Of a stretch of DNA of 64,000 nt, positions 26,285 to 40,064 are shown piece by piece; the stretch's first letter is position 1; each line of letters begins with the position of its first letter. The stretch spans positions 4,369,214-4,433,213 of the forward strand of contig NC_066335.1 in the NCBI RefSeq assembly GCF_022539315.1. The letters run 5' to 3'. Under the pieces are notes generated by a model, which saw only the letters and a program-made list of their open reading frames with translations, ran no database searches and was not told where the DNA came from. The translations under genes and the position numbers were made by a program. The DNA is from Serinus canaria (lineage: Eukaryota; Chordata; Aves; Passeriformes; Fringillidae).

Positions 26285-27992
26285 TGCCAGCTCCTCCATT
26301 TCAGTGCCAGCAAGAAAGCCAGCCACACTGGAAAACTTCCTCCTTTCACTTCTATACAAGGCAAACTACCAAACCATTTCTGCTGGGGCATCTCTTTTTT
26401 TGCCCCTGTAAACTAAATGGATGCTTTCAACCAACAGCACAGCTGTAACTTTAGGTCAGTGTTCAACTGGTTCCCAAGACTTTCTGCTGTCTCTCATTGA
26501 ACAAACAGTGGATTCCATGCTTTTTTCCATGAAAAAAGGTTTCCTGGCACTCACTGCTTTCTGTAGGATTGAGCTCATAAGGGCAGACAAGTCTGGAAGT
26601 TCCTACTCCACTGAGCTGAGAAGTCAAAGCACAGACAGCAGAGTGAATCCAAACATTTATGTTGGAAAGGAGGTTTTCTAGGGAAATTGCCAGGTTAGAC
26701 ATATTAAAACAATAATGCCAGCAAAATCAACGTGGAGAAGTTTCAAAGTGGAGAAGAACAAGGTTATTTCAAACTGCTTGGGCTGCAGAGATATTAACAT
26801 GGCTGAAATAAAAATAAAACTTTTTATACAATTAAAGGAAATGTTTCAGGTTGTACTGCTCATTTTTGTCTATGATTGATTCCTTAAAACTCTTTCAATT
26901 TGGGGTTTTTTTGGTCACTTGTCTCTGGGGTTTGTGATGTGCAAGTTCCATACACTGAGGAAGAAAAATCACCTCCTACTGCTCCTTGCATTGAGGGCAG
27001 AAGGGGTTACAGCTGCCACCAAAGCATTGCATCCTTGACACCACCCCTTTTCCTTTCTTGAGATGTCTGTATTAAGGACACCTCTGCTGCGTGATGGTTT
27101 GAATTGTTTTAATTTTCTGAGTGTGGTATAAGCACAAAAACCCACTCCTTTATCCTAGAAAACATATCCTCCTCTTTGGGCTGGAATTTTCCATTTGTGC
27201 CCCAGCACCAGGGTAGGAGCGCACATCAGTCCAAACCTGCTGGGCTTTCACTGCTCACTTGTTTATGCTCAAATACTCTTGATTCATTGTTCTTCTTTGC
27301 AGGATTTGCAGAGTTTCTGGAATAACTCTTGGAAGCCTCTGCTTTTTTGGGGGCTTAAAGATCCAGGGAACTGATGCTGAAATGCACAGTTGCTTTAATT
27401 TTAGCTTATATTTTGAAACTGTAAAAATCACACCCATCACTCATCTCTCTTGTGCCTTGCAGGAAAATAACAGATGTCATAAAACACTGGAGGCAGCTCC
27501 AGCTTTGGATTATCAGAGACTCCTCAACATTAAGATAAACAGCCCCTATGAAATAAAATTTGACTGGGGAGTGGGGGAAACCTGAGATGCAGAGATTTAA
27601 TAATGTCTTCCATGAGCACCAAATTGACCCCAGACTTATTGATCCCAAATAACCTCCTGCTCTGCCCTCTTGGCTTTTCTGTTCTTGTTGGTGCCGCATA
27701 TCTGAGCCAGCTGTAAAACTTCCACTGTTTTGGGCTCTCATCAAGACTCAGAGCTGGTCTGCCCAGAATAATGACCCTGTCACAGACAAACGTGGTGCCT
27801 TTAAATTCACTGCTGGTGACTCCTGGCAAGGTACAAGGGACACTTGCCGCTGGAATTACTCCTTGGATATGTTCCTGTATTTGTTTCTCCCCATATGCTG
27901 TAGCATATTTCACAAATATGACATTTATTTGAGATTGAGTAAAAATAGTGCAGGAGTATGGGAAGAAAAAGATTAATCATAAAATGAATTGT

Positions 27993-28310
27993 GGAGTGGT
28001 TTGGGTAGGAAACAACCTTCAGGATGATCTATTCCTGCCCCCATGTCATGGGCAGGGACATCTTCCCCTATCCCAGGTTGCCCCAAATCCCATCCAACCT
28101 GGCCTTTGACACTTCAGGGATCCAGGGGCAGCCACAGCTTCTCGGGGAATTCCATCCCAGTCCCTCACCATCCTCACAGGAAGGAATTTCTTCCCAATAT
28201 CCCATCTATCTCTGCCCTCTGGCAGTGGGAAACTCCTTGTTCTCTAATTCTCTTGTCCCCAGTCCCTCTCCAGATCTCCTGGAACTCCTTTAGGCACTCC
28301 AGGAGAGGAA
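27993..28310 (-). mobile_element. CR1 LINE fragment (3' end)
   Basis: GTGGTTTGGGTAGGAAACAA, TCATGGGCAGGGACATCTTC, CCCATCCAACCTGGCC and AGTCCCTCTCCAGATCTCC appear in CR1 tail order, complemented. Confidence 0.9.
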
Positions 28311-30994
28311 GGGGCAGTTTCTGTGAGTGTTCACTCAGGCTGAGGATTTGCTGACTTATTCCATGTCGTGTGGTATATTGGGAATGTCTTTGTTTTAAAC
28401 AAAGTTGCTGACTTGCATTTAGCTCCATTCCAAGTCTTTAAAACCAGCTGCTCAATTGTGGTCAGTATAAATTTCACTGTAACTCCATTAGGAAAAGAAA
28501 AAAAAGCACAGAATAAGAAAGAATAAAAACCCTTCTCTAATGTGTTAAAGGAGGGTGTGTGAGGGGGAGTGGAATATCAGTGCAATCTCTTCCAGGTTTC
28601 AGATTAACTTTTTTGATTGGTGCAAGTGAGAAGCCTGTCTTTAACAAATTCATTAGAGGTCCTGGTGATCCCTGAATTCCCTTGTCGTGGTGTGACGGCA
28701 CTGCCTGGCTGTGGGAAACAATGAGCTCCGATTCCTCAGGTGTTCCCCACTGCCTGCAAGCTATCCAAAGCCCATAGAAAGCAGCAGCAGCATAAGAAAA
28801 TCAGGGTTTTTTTATCCAAAGTATAATCCTGATGGGCACATCATCAAAAACAGGACAGCTGCTGTTTTGTTCATAAAAACCTCAGATGGAGAACATCTCC
28901 CATCTCTGTTTGCAGCATTATTCCCTTTGGATTAAACTTGATTTTGCTGATGTTTATAAAGCATTGCAAGAGGCAAGAGTTCAATTACTCCCATCTGAAA
29001 TAAGACATTTCTCTTTATTCCCAGCTAGAAATATTCACAACTTCCTGGGAATGCAGCCTGCACACCAAGGTAGCACATCTGACAACAAATGTCCTTCTCA
29101 GGAAGGCTGCCTCCTTTCCTGGTGCTCCAGAAGATTGTATTTAATCTGCAGGAGGTCTGGAAGCAGCATTTGGATATTACAGTAAATATTTCTGTGGCTG
29201 GAAAATACAACCAAAGAAAAATTTTTCCCTGTTTGCAGTCAAGCAGGGATTGGATCCATTAATTTTCCTCAAATTGCTCTGGTTTTGTAATGCAGGTTTT
29301 GCTGCAGAAAAGAGGTAAAATGATATCCATGAGGCACATAGGAGAGAAAAGTAATGTACATATTTTACATTTTCATGGATTTATTGCTAGTTAAAGATGC
29401 TCTCAGGGTGCTGGTGTACTGGGGAATTATGGTTTTTCTGGTTAGCAGCCAGGCACAGCAGTGAACTCGGATCAGCCTGGCTTACCAGGGAGGCAGACTT
29501 TCATTATTATCTCCATTTTTTGTTCTGCATTCATAGATATTTCCCCACACCAACTCATCAGACTGGGAAGATGTCCAGGACTCTAAACATAAAGGTCAGG
29601 AAAGCACATGATAAAGATGCTTGTCAAGACCTCCTGCCTTAGATGGATTTGGCCAGGAACCTCCTAAATAAAGCAGTAAGATCTCATGAAACCAGAATAA
29701 TTTCTACCTGGTCAGGCCTGGCTCACACCTTGTGGACTCAAAGTGGGTTCTGCTGATTGGCCAAGAAAGAGGGGATGGGCAAAGCACTGCAGTTACAGAT
29801 CTTCAGACCTGAGGGAAAAAATCTGGTTCCAAAGTTAACTGAGAGATCCATCCTTGACCTGACTTTATCTCACCCCAAGGACTCTTCTCTTGGATGGGGC
29901 ATGGAGTGGCTCAGTTTTTATTAAAGTGAAACTGTAGGAAGGGATAACAGGGCTCAGGGGGCAGCAGGGACTGTTGAGCTGGCAACTTGAGGAGTTTTGA
30001 AAAACCTGGGGTTCAACCCAGATGAATTCACATTTTCTGAGTAATCTTCAAAGGCAAAGCTTGTTGCCATGCAGCAGCAATTCTTCCAAATCCCAGTCTT
30101 CCACAAGTACCAGTGACTGCTGCCCAGCTCTGCCTCAGCCAGACCCTCCAGGCTGCACCAAGACAAGGAGCAGAGCCTTGTTTTGGGAGAAAATCTGGAA
30201 ATCCAGACAGCCTTGAAAATCCTGGGGGAGAGGATCAGGCTCCATTGCAAAGAAAGAGCAATCTGCAGAAAATAACTGTGGATTTCTACAGCAACAGTGC
30301 TTTTTTCTCTTGTCCAAACCATGAGTTTAAGAGCTGCTGTGAAGGGAAAGGGAGCTGTGAAAGCCTAAAGCTTTTAGCCTGCAAAAAATTTATCCAGAGG
30401 ATACATTATATCCAGGGTTTCTTCCTTCAGATAATTTGTCGGCAAAGCAAATGCAGCTTCAGGAACCTTGGACTTTTGTTCTCAGTAAAATAACTTGGCT
30501 GGCAGATCAACCTTTGACTGTAAGTGTTCCTGTCACCCCTCAAAATATTTGAAATAAAAAGATGCTGGATCATGCTTTTAGAGTTGAGTCCAACAACCAG
30601 CTCCAAACCTGAGCTCTCAAGCAAAGGCCTGGCTCAGTCACACCTCAGATCTTTAAATCTTTCTGGGGCTGACTTGGTTTTTCCCTGGTTGCTCCATGTG
30701 TTGGTGCCAGCCAGAGAATTGTATTTCTGTGAATGGTGATGTGCTTTTTGTTGTAGACCCTAGTCCAGGGAGTTTTTACTGCAATAAAACCTTTTGACAC
30801 AGTTTTTCCCAGGGAAAGGAAAATCTTCTTGAGCTCCAGATGTGAGAAATGACATGGACAGTAACAGTCAGTGACACGGACAAAGCCTGAACCACACTGT
30901 GTTAACATGAATTGACAATATTTTTAAGAGGAGGATGGGAAAGAATTATCTATTTTGAGGAAGGAATTATAAAAATACTTGGAAAAAGGGAGAA

Positions 30995-31060
30995 AGGGCA
31001 TGGGTTGGACTTGATGATCTTTGAGGTCTCTTCCAACCTAGTCATTCTGTGAATTCTGTG
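30995..31060 (+). mobile_element. CR1 tail fragment, short
   Basis: GGGTTGGACTTGATGATCTT, TGAGGTCTCTTCCAACCTAG and CATTCTGTGAATTCTGTG form the terminal part of a CR1, plus orientation. Confidence 0.8.
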
Positions 31061-33920
31061 CAAGTGTTTAATTGTATGTGCAATGTATGCAAATGTGCAT
31101 GTGACACCAGAAATCAGGTGAAGGAGAAACTGCACTTTCTTGAAACTCATAGGAATCCTGCTCTTGGAACTTCTCTGATCCACTGAAAAATAGACTGGGC
31201 TTGGAGGAGCACAGGAGAGAACAACAACATCCATTAAAGTTCTGTGTCACTGATTTTTGTTGGGCTCTGAAATGTATCAATTGATCTACCACACCCTGAT
31301 TCGGAAAAAGACGAACTGACAACAATTGAAAACTAAACCCAGTCATTTTGTATTTTGCTTAGTAATAGGATTTCTGGAATGGGCAACCTTGAGAGGACCA
31401 AGATTAGGAACCCGCTCCCGTGTAATTAAGCTGTAAAAGATCCCTTTTTTCAGGACCGAAGGGATGTTCCTTCCAAATCAACCTGCACTAAGATCCTCTA
31501 CAGCCCATCCCTCTCTGTCCCATCTTGGTGGGATCTGATCCCAGATCCCCACTTACTGCTGGGGCAAATCTTTATAACCTAGTTGTTATGCTGTCAAACA
31601 ATTTCATTAATTAGTACTCCTCACCCTCCTGCCCTGTGTTCCTGCTAGATTTCCACTGATACTTTCAGCCCAATGTGTAGTGAAGTAAAAAAGGCAGCTC
31701 TGAGACAGAGAACAAGTCCTGTTGAGCACAGATTACATTTGCTGTAGCTTTTTCTTTCCCAAACTGTCAGATATCTGCAAACTGATCATATTCAGGTTTT
31801 CATGAATAGTACAGCTCAGCTTTTAAAATGGCTGCATGAGGATTTCAACCAACCTATATAAGGTGGGGTCCCCCTTAAAAATTGGCCAAAGTTTCAAACA
31901 ATTTTTAAGAGCAACTTCCTTTCTGTAAGCAAAGAGAACTAGGTTTCTTCCAAACTCTTTCCATCAGTAGATATTGAACACTTAACCAAGCCAGTCTTTA
32001 AGCTGTGAAAGGCCTTTGATTAAAATTTCCCTTGTCAGTGCCTTGGGTTAGATATTTTATCATCATCATGAAAACTAAACCCCCATAATGTAAAAAAAGG
32101 AAATTAAATGAGGAGCAGTAACCTTATGAAAGCAGTGGAAAATTGTGTATTAAATGCCAGACACACTCTTAGATACTCCTGGCCCACTTTACATTTTGTA
32201 CAGTCAGTTAAAAGAAAATCTCAGGGCTGAAAATTTCTGTTTAATTTAAGCATTCTGAGTAGCACCTATAAATCTTACTGAGTTTGTTAAGAGGCTGCAG
32301 ATTTTCTGCTGTGTTCTTGTGGTAATTGAAATTCTCTTTCTGCCTCAAAAAACTGGGAGTGTTTGAAAAGTGTCGGCTTTTTCCTTGTTTTTACCAGAAA
32401 ACTCCCCACCACATGGGTAGAGAGCTGGTATTCCAGATAAATTTCACTGCAGATGAGTTAGCTGCAGAGTAGGGAAGCACTGCTCAAGTATCTTTCTGTA
32501 GAAAGAAAAAAAAATCTCTTTCAGGATTTGACAAAAAGGCAGAAGGCAGCACTTTATTTAGCAGGGAGGCAGCAGTGATGATCAGACATGACAAAGAACA
32601 ATGGGGTTTTTTGTGTTATAACCAGGAAAATATTGTATCTATTGCAAGGTATCCATTCTGGCCCTGAGAAAGTCTATCAGTGGGTGGTTTAGCACTTTCT
32701 TATGGTGTTCTTTAATCTGTTTCAGCAAGAAACTCTTTGGAGAACAATCCCACTAGTGCCACAGTGGGTTTGAGTGTGTGCTACTCCAAAACAACACCCA
32801 TTTTTAAATTAATGATGCAGAGTTGCAGCCACAGTCATTCAGAGAAAATGAAAGAGGAAGAGCAGCAGTGCTAAGACCAGGTGGTTTCAAATCCATGAGA
32901 TTTAATGCTGATTTATACATCCCCCTTGGCAGCAATAAGAAGCCAACAGCTGACTCAGAGTTTCTTGCTAAACAAGATTTGAGTGCCTAATTCTTATATC
33001 TGTGGATAAAACTTTGCTGTAAAAGAAGAGGTCAAGAGATGCATGCGCCAGAATTTCCTATTTAATTCCACTGTAAGGTAAGCTTTAATTAGAACTATGT
33101 CTGCAGAATGGCTGTGCCTAGGGGCAGGGTATTTTTGAATCCCACTCCTAGCAAAATTACTCTCAGTGGGTTTTCAAGACAGATGGATGGACAGCTGTGC
33201 TGGCATAACTACACCCCTGAAAGGTTAAATCTGTCAGAATGCAACCTGAAACACAGAGCATTCACTCTGCCATTTATTGAGGTAAATATTTATTGGCCCC
33301 TGCAACAGTAACCTGCCCAGGGGGCTCCCAAATTCCTGCAGAAGATGTGGAAGCAGCAAACTGCAGGAGCAGAAGCTGCCCAGACTTTCATTGGTTCCTC
33401 TTCTCATTTGAGCTTCCAGTTTACAATGTCTTGATGATAGCCCAGCCACAAACAAGCTGGCTGTTCATCCAGCGTGAAATGATTTTTTGAATTCGTACCC
33501 ATTATCTGAGGCAGAAAAAACCCCACTCTCCCTGTTTACTGTGCCAGCAAAGAGCTTCCAGTAACACCAGGATGATTGGAAAAGAAAGCTGGATCTGGCT
33601 TTGTTTTGCTAACTCTGTGGATCTGCTTTGCAGCTTCTTCAGGATGTTTGTTGGCCTCATTTTCTTTCAGCTAATTACTTAGGTGTCATGGTCATGCCTA
33701 AAGCATCAGATAAAAGAGTTTAGAACTTGTTAACAACCGACATTCAATTGGATTGTGATTCCTTAGCAGGAAAACCAGGTGCTGCAGGAAAGAGCCAGCG
33801 GGGCTTTTCTATGCCTTTCAGACCTCAATATTCATTGAGGCAGCAGGGCATGCAATTCCTGCAGCCACATTCCAGTTGAAGACACATCTGGCAGGTCTTC
33901 CATGTTTTCCCATCCATCCT

Positions 33921-33986
33921 GAATGGATGAGGTTGGAAGGGACCACTGGTGGTTTGTAGTGCAACCCTCTGCTCCAGATCACATTT
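33921..33986 (-). mobile_element. CR1 tail fragment, short
   Basis: GATGAGGTTGGAAGGGACCA then GCAACCCTCTGCTC: short complement of a CR1 tail. Confidence 0.6.
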
Positions 33987-34599
33987 CTCAGGTTTGTCAC
34001 AGGACCGTGGCGCAGGACAAAGCCTAGGTAATGATGTCACACTGGTAGTGTCCAGCTCAGATAAAAGAAATCTTTAGACAAGGAATTGACCTTTCAAAAA
34101 AGTTCTTCAATTCTATTCTCTTCTATTTAATTGTTGTTTGCACACAGATGAACTTTTGGTTAATTCTTAGTCCTGATGATGGCAGTTGAATAACTGTCCC
34201 TCTTTGTGTGTGTGTGGAGACTTTGAGGTTAAAGCACATCAATGAGGCAACTATAACCAATTCTGTTTTAGTAGTTATTTTCAATTGTAAATGTAAAAAC
34301 CCCTCTTCTATTGATAATTCACTTAATGGCAAGCCATAGGCAAACTCATTAATGCATAATGTAAATTGAAATAACTCTTTGATTTCCTTTATTGGAAAAG
34401 GTTGATCTAAACATGATATTTTAATCTTATTTAGAACTATGGATGACTTGATCCTGCAATTAAATCCTCTTACAACCTCATAATCCATCAGTAACCCATC
34501 CACCATTGATTTGCTATAGACCAGGAAACACTGCAAAATGCCAGATATTTGTGAAACTGCCAGAATCAGAAGGCATTATCAACCTTTAATAACAGAAAT

Positions 34600-34770
34600 C
34601 TGGGAATCCCAGACAGGTTGGGGTGCAAAGGGACCTTAAAGCCCATCCAGCGCCACTCCCTGCCATGGGCAGGGACACCTTCCACTGTCCTAGGTTGCTC
34701 CAAGCCTCATCCAACCTGGCCTTGGACACTTCCAGGGATGGGGCAGCCACAACCTGTTCCAGTAGTTCCC
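34600..34770 (-). mobile_element. CR1 LINE fragment (3' end)
   Basis: GGGAATCCCAGACAGGTTGG, CTGCCATGGGCAGGGACACC, CCAAGCCTCATCCAACCTGG and ACAACCTGTTCCAG, as the complement of a CR1 tail. Confidence 0.9.
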
Positions 34771-35849
34771 CCTGGATGTTTGGGTTGTGGAACAGGTTCT
34801 TTCCTGAAGATGGAGAAACCTAGGTACAGCCTCAACTCTTCTGCAGCAAAGCAGGAAGGAAAGTAAATTTCATCCTCAGTGCCACATTCTGATTTCCACA
34901 GCATGCTGTTCCTCAGGATCTTCTGGGACCTCTCCTGGTGATATGAGAAAATGCTAGAGCCCAGATGGAACTGTTGATTCCTTTCTCTGCTGACAATATT
35001 GAGATGAGCAATGCTTGTCCAGTATTTATAGGAAGGGCTTTCCCCAGAGCTCCTGTGGGACCAGCAGAAGCTTCTGAGCACTGAATCGCCACAGCTTTCA
35101 CATGCGTGTCCCTGGATGCTGATCAGCCCCCACCACACTGGGAACAGCTGACTGTGCTGGACCTGCAGGGGTTGGTGCCTGATAAACCAGCAGAGCCCAA
35201 ACTATTCATGTCCTCTGAGCTGCTACAGAACAAACACTGTCACCTACAGAGCCCTGCACCAACAAAAAAAGGGTTTTTTCAGAGGCAAAGGACATCTGCT
35301 GTCAGTAGAGTGGGACACAGGTGGGACATATTGTACCCAGGCTGCCTGTCACTGATTGCAGTGTGTGCTGTTCTCTTCACATCCAGATAAACTGCCTTTT
35401 GGTGACAAATATTCAAAGCCTTTTTGAAGGCTCAGCACTTCATTCTGTGGTTTTCACAGGGGTCCCACAAGCACAAAGTTCTGAAACAAGCAGGGTTCAT
35501 CCTGGCTCTGAACATCCTGCAGAGGTGAAGCCCAGAGTGACTCTGCAGGGAGCCAGAAATTAATAATTTACAATTATTTGAGATGGACTGCTTCTGCATT
35601 AGATATTTTAGCAATATGTGATAACAGCTCCTTGTTCTGGCAAGACTGAAACCTAAAGGAGAAGACAGATGTTAGTGCAGATTCTCATTATTTTTATTTT
35701 ATTGTTATATTTCTAGAATTATTTTGTATTATTCTCACTCCAGTCTCCGGATGCTTTGCAATAGGAGCTGCACCCTCTTTTTTTCTACATTTTATTCATA
35801 ATATTCATTAAAGTGAGAAAAAACATTGATTTAACTAAGTCACTTTCAT

Positions 35850-35883
35850 CTGTACAGAGATACAGAGCTGTATCTCTGTACAG
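35850..35883. repeat. Near-perfect 34-bp palindrome (16-bp arms, 2-nt centre)
   Basis: CTGTACAGAGATACAG (35850-35865), AG, then CTGTATCTCTGTACAG (35868-35883). The arms are exact reverse complements. It could fold as a cruciform or hairpin; no function is assigned. Confidence 0.95.
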
Positions 35884-36423
35884 CTCCTCAAGGATATGCA
35901 ATTTAACTTTTCCATTGCTCCCAGGATGGTGCAATGTTTCTGCTTTTCTACAAATTATTTGGCAAGTCTGAATGTAAACATACGAAGATGCTTTAATTAT
36001 CTTCTTTAAAGACCTTAGAGCTAGTCCTATTCCAGAGAGACGGAGGAAGCCCATTTTGAGAACAGTAACAGCACCAATTAATTTGCAGCTTATACTTGTG
36101 GATCTTTGGGAACTGCAGTGTCTGGAAAATCCAGTGTATCATACAGAAAATTGGCAGGGAGATTTTCCTTGTTACTTAGAACAAATTGTTAACAAGATGA
36201 ATATGAAAAAACCCATTAAAGGATTCAAAACTAATTTGTTCTCCCACTTTTACCTCTGCACTTTGGTATGAGGCTAAAAACTTTCTGACATCATTTAAGA
36301 GTCATGGCTTAATTGGAGGAAGACTAAAGTTGAAAATGGAATTATTTAACCACAGACTTAAATTGGACGATGTGGAGGAATCCTTCAAGTTGCAAAGAGA
36401 AAAAAAAATGGAAGCAAATCCTA

Positions 36424-36507
36424 GAAAAAACAAAAAAAAAAAAAAAACAAAAAAAAACCAAAACCAAAACAAAACAAAGAAAAAAAACAAAACAAAAAAC
36501 AACAAAC
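36424..36507. repeat. A-rich (AAAAC)n low-complexity tract
   Basis: About 84 bases of A runs broken by single C or CC. The Lys/Asn-rich open frames over it are artefacts. Confidence 0.9.
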
Positions 36508-38573
36508 TTTTGCGGTTGGGAGGGAGAGCAGGCAGTAATCCTTCCCAACAGTGTTTGCGGAGGGATGTGCTTATGGCAAAGTAACTTCAAGGCATCTCAA
36601 AAGACAATTACAGGAGCTATTTTTGTATCTCCCATTTCAAAATCTTCACCACAGCACAACCCATTGATGTATCTGGGTGGTGAAATGCTTTCAGAGTCCA
36701 CCTCACTATGTTTCCTGAAGTGCCTGAGTAGAGGTGCTGTGAATGCAGTGGATCAAGGGTCTGCTGTGGCAACTGGGAGACATAAAAGGATGGGCTGGAC
36801 TTCACTTGAGAGAGCAAAGAAAGAGTTCTTCAGCAGATATTTACAGCACACTGCCTTTTTAGTGGGAGGAGGTTTAAGAAAACATAAATTCACTTTATAA
36901 TTCTTTAATGCTGCCAGTGTATAGAAAACGCGAAAGAGCTGCAGGGAGAGATTGAAGATGTTCAAATAGGGAGAAAAATTAGACAATTCCTTTTTCTCCC
37001 TACTCCACCAAACAAAAGTCACTCACCCATTCTGATCCAGTTTCCCATTTTGCTCTTAGACTGCAGCGTGTTCCTCCTCTGGCCTCCAACCCACCTCCAA
37101 CCCCTTCTAGGGAGGCCTAATTTGGTTTTTTGCAGTCTGACCTGAAACAAGGCCAAGTTGAAATCTTTTCCCTTTGACTTCAGTAAGTGCTCCATGAGAT
37201 CCTTCAAACCCAGCCCTGCTTGCAGTTCTTCTGCACTGATAGAAATTCATAAACTGCAGTGGAGTTGGGATAATGATGCTGTTGTAGAATAAGAACTAAA
37301 TCATCACATCAGTGATGAAACTGAAAAAATAAACTTTGGTTTCAAAGTCCACTTCAGCCAGGGGTTGTGCAAACATTCTCACAAAAAGCAAAGCATGAAG
37401 AGAACAAGGAAAATAAACTCTCTAGCAGTTGTTCCAGCAGTTTCAGGCACTGGATCCTGTGATTCCATGAATGACAGAGAGCCAAAAATATTTACTCATC
37501 TCATTTTGAAGTATTTAATTATGTTCAGCTGTGATTTAAAAAGAACACACTGGCATGTAATTTCTCGTGGAGAGAAAAATCTACTCTTTATGTCACCAGG
37601 AGGTATTTTATTTTACTTCCCTGAGCCCCATGTCAGCAGCACGAAGGCATTTCTGATCCACAGAAATTCCCAGGAGGAGTTAGTGACACAAACAGCGGGA
37701 GCCTGGGCAGCAGCAGGAGCAGGAGAGCAGCGTGCTCTTCCCACGTTCCATTGGTGGCTCTGATGACAAGTCTTTGGCATCCTGGGACACTCGTTGGAGC
37801 CAAGAGACCATGGGCAAACTTCACCATTTCTATTTCTGTGATCTGTAGTGTTTTGGGGCTTTTTTTTTATTTAACAATTTCATAGTCCTTTTTCTGATGG
37901 AGCAAAGCTTTGGGTTTTTTTCTAGTCAGACTTTTCTTGTCTGTTTTCTGGAACCTGACCTGGCTCAGGCAGATCCAAGTGCTTACAATGTGAGCTCCAT
38001 TATTTACCATAAAACAAGAGGAAAAGCACATGTGACATCCCCATTCCCATGGCTGTTCTGGCATGAAGGGAACCACAGATAAATTATCAGCCCTCCTGAC
38101 TGCCTGACAGTAAAGTTCTCAAGAGTTACCTCCTCCAATAAATTATTGAAATGTAAATTTTATTTGCTATAATCTCAGAATGCCTTGGCATTGCAATATA
38201 AAGTTTAATAGTAATTCCTTGCACTTTCTGTTCTGTGGATGAGATGCTCTGTAAATATAAAAGGACATTTATTTCCAAAGATCTCCATGTGATGAGTGCA
38301 ACGCACCTCTCAGACAGGAGGCCCCTGGATGCACATTTCTTTTCCTTCTGTGGCAAATATATTTTCAGATTCTCCTGTGTCTTTGTTTGAAAGATAGGTG
38401 CCTGCCATGGAAGGCAGGAACCTCCTCTAGAATGGAAAATGTGACCCCCCCCCCCTTCCCTCCAAATTATTATAACTCTGAAATTAAGGGGCTTTCAGGC
38501 AAAGACATGGGAAAAGGAATAAGTGTTCTATACTAATACATATATGTATAACAAGGCAAAAAACCAGCTATGG

Positions 38574-39938
38574 CATTAACACCAAACAGAGAACACACCC
38601 AGCACCAGCTGTGTTCATTCTGTTCATTAACACGCAACAGAGCACACACCCAGCACCAGCTGTGTTCATCCTGCTCATTAACACCAAACAGAGCACACAC
38701 CCAGCACCAGCTGTGTTCATTCTGCTCATTAACACCAGAGCACACACCCAGCACCAGCTGTGTTCATTCTGTTCATTAACACCAGAGCACACACTCAGCA
38801 CCAGCTGTGTTCATTCTGCTCATTAACACCAAACAGAGCATACACCCAGCACCAGCTGTGTTCATTCTGCTCATTAACACCAGAGCACACACCCAGCACC
38901 AGCTGTGTTCATTCTGCTCATTAACACCAAACAGAGCACACACCCAGCACCAGCTGTGTTCATTCTGCTCATTAACACCAAACAGAGCACACACCCAGCA
39001 CCAGCTGTGTTCATTCTGCTCATTAACACCAGAGCACACACCCAGCACCAGCTGTGTTCATTCTGCTCATTAACACCAGAGCACACACCCAGCACCAGCT
39101 GTGTTCATTCTGCTCATTAACACCAAACAGAGCACACACCCAGCACCAGCTGTGTTCATTCTGCTCATTAACACCAGAGCACACACCCAGCACCAGCTGT
39201 CTTCATTCTGCTCATTAACACCAAACAGAGCATACACCCAGCACCAGCTGTGTTCATTCTGCTCATTAACACCAGAGCACACACCCAGCACCAGCTGTGT
39301 TCATTCTGCTCATTAACACCAAACAGAGCACACACCCAGCACCAGCTGTGTTCATTCTGCTCATTAACACCAAACAGAGCACACACTCAGCACCAGCTGT
39401 GTTCATTCTGCTCATTAACACCAGAGCACACACCCAGCACCAGCTGTGTTCATTCTGCTCATTAACACCAAACAGAGCACACACTCAGCACCAGCTGTGC
39501 TCATTCTGCTCATTAACACCAGAGCACACACCCAGCACCAGCTGTGTTCATTCTGCTCATTAACACCAAACAGAGCACACACCCAGCACCAGCTGTGTTC
39601 ATTCTGCTCATTAACACCAAACAGAGCACACACCCAGCACCAGCTGTGTTCATTCTGCTCATTAACACCAGAGCACACACCCAGCACCAGCTGTGTTCAT
39701 TCTGCTCATTAACACCAGAGCACACACCCAGCACCAGCTGTGTTCATTCTGCTCATTAACACCAAACAGAGCACACACCCAGCACCAGCTGTGTTCATTC
39801 TGTTCATTAACACCAAACAGAGCACACACCCAGCACCAGCTGTGTTCATTCTGCTCATTAACACCAAACAGAGCACACACCCAGCACCAGCTGTGTTCAT
39901 TCTGCTCATTAACACCAAACAGAGCACACACCCAGCAC
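38574..39938. repeat. Minisatellite: 27 full units of 51 or 47 bp plus a partial
   Basis: Tandem direct repeats start with CATTAACACC at 38574 and end in a partial unit at 39907-39938. Long units (51 bp, 16 copies) continue AAACAGAGCACACACCC; short units (47 bp, 11 copies) lack AAAC. All share CAGCACCAGCTGTGTTCATT. The order of long (L) and short (S) units is LLLSSLSLLSSLSLSLLSLSLLSSLLLL. Because 51 is a multiple of 3 and 47 is not, open frames run across long units and shift at short ones, which gives many overlapping apparent proteins on both strands. There are no spacers between units. Confidence 0.98.
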
Positions 39939-40046
39939 AGCCCTCTCCCGGCGGCAGGCACTTTCCCCTTTGCTGCAGTTCCAGGCACAGCTGCCAGGGG
40001 CGCTGGCGGCTCCCGGCCATGAAGGGCGGGGTGATGATTCCCCCAC

Positions 40047-40064
40047 CACTGCAGGGGGCGCTGT
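40047..40064 (+). promoter_or_regulatory. CTCF-like motif
   Basis: CCACTGCAGGGGGCGCTG resembles the vertebrate CTCF core (CCASYAGRKGGC followed by GC). It matches 10 of 12 core positions. A weaker relative, GCCAGGGGCGCTGG, lies about 60 bases upstream in the same GC-rich patch after the minisatellite. This is motif inference only. Confidence 0.4.

Larger units (their letters stand above)
15155..38440. other. 23 kb flank 5' of ADRA1A, no coding gene recognised
   Basis: No open frame shows a recognisable protein family. The frames present are short and follow CR1 fragments, A/T-rich tracts or chance. Contents are CR1 pieces at 19224, 22850, 25661, 27993, 30995, 33921 and 34600, simple repeats, and a palindrome at 35850. 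ADRA1A promoter and enhancer elements would lie here, but I cannot place them. Confidence 0.5.

Noticed and set aside
36302..36900. Lys/Asn-rich or Phe-rich protein
   Set aside because: It is generated by the AAAAC-rich tract; there is no domain or conserved flank.
38574..39938. CRISPR-like array of regular repeats
   Set aside because: The units are contiguous direct repeats with no unique spacers, no leader and no cas genes, in vertebrate DNA. It is a minisatellite.
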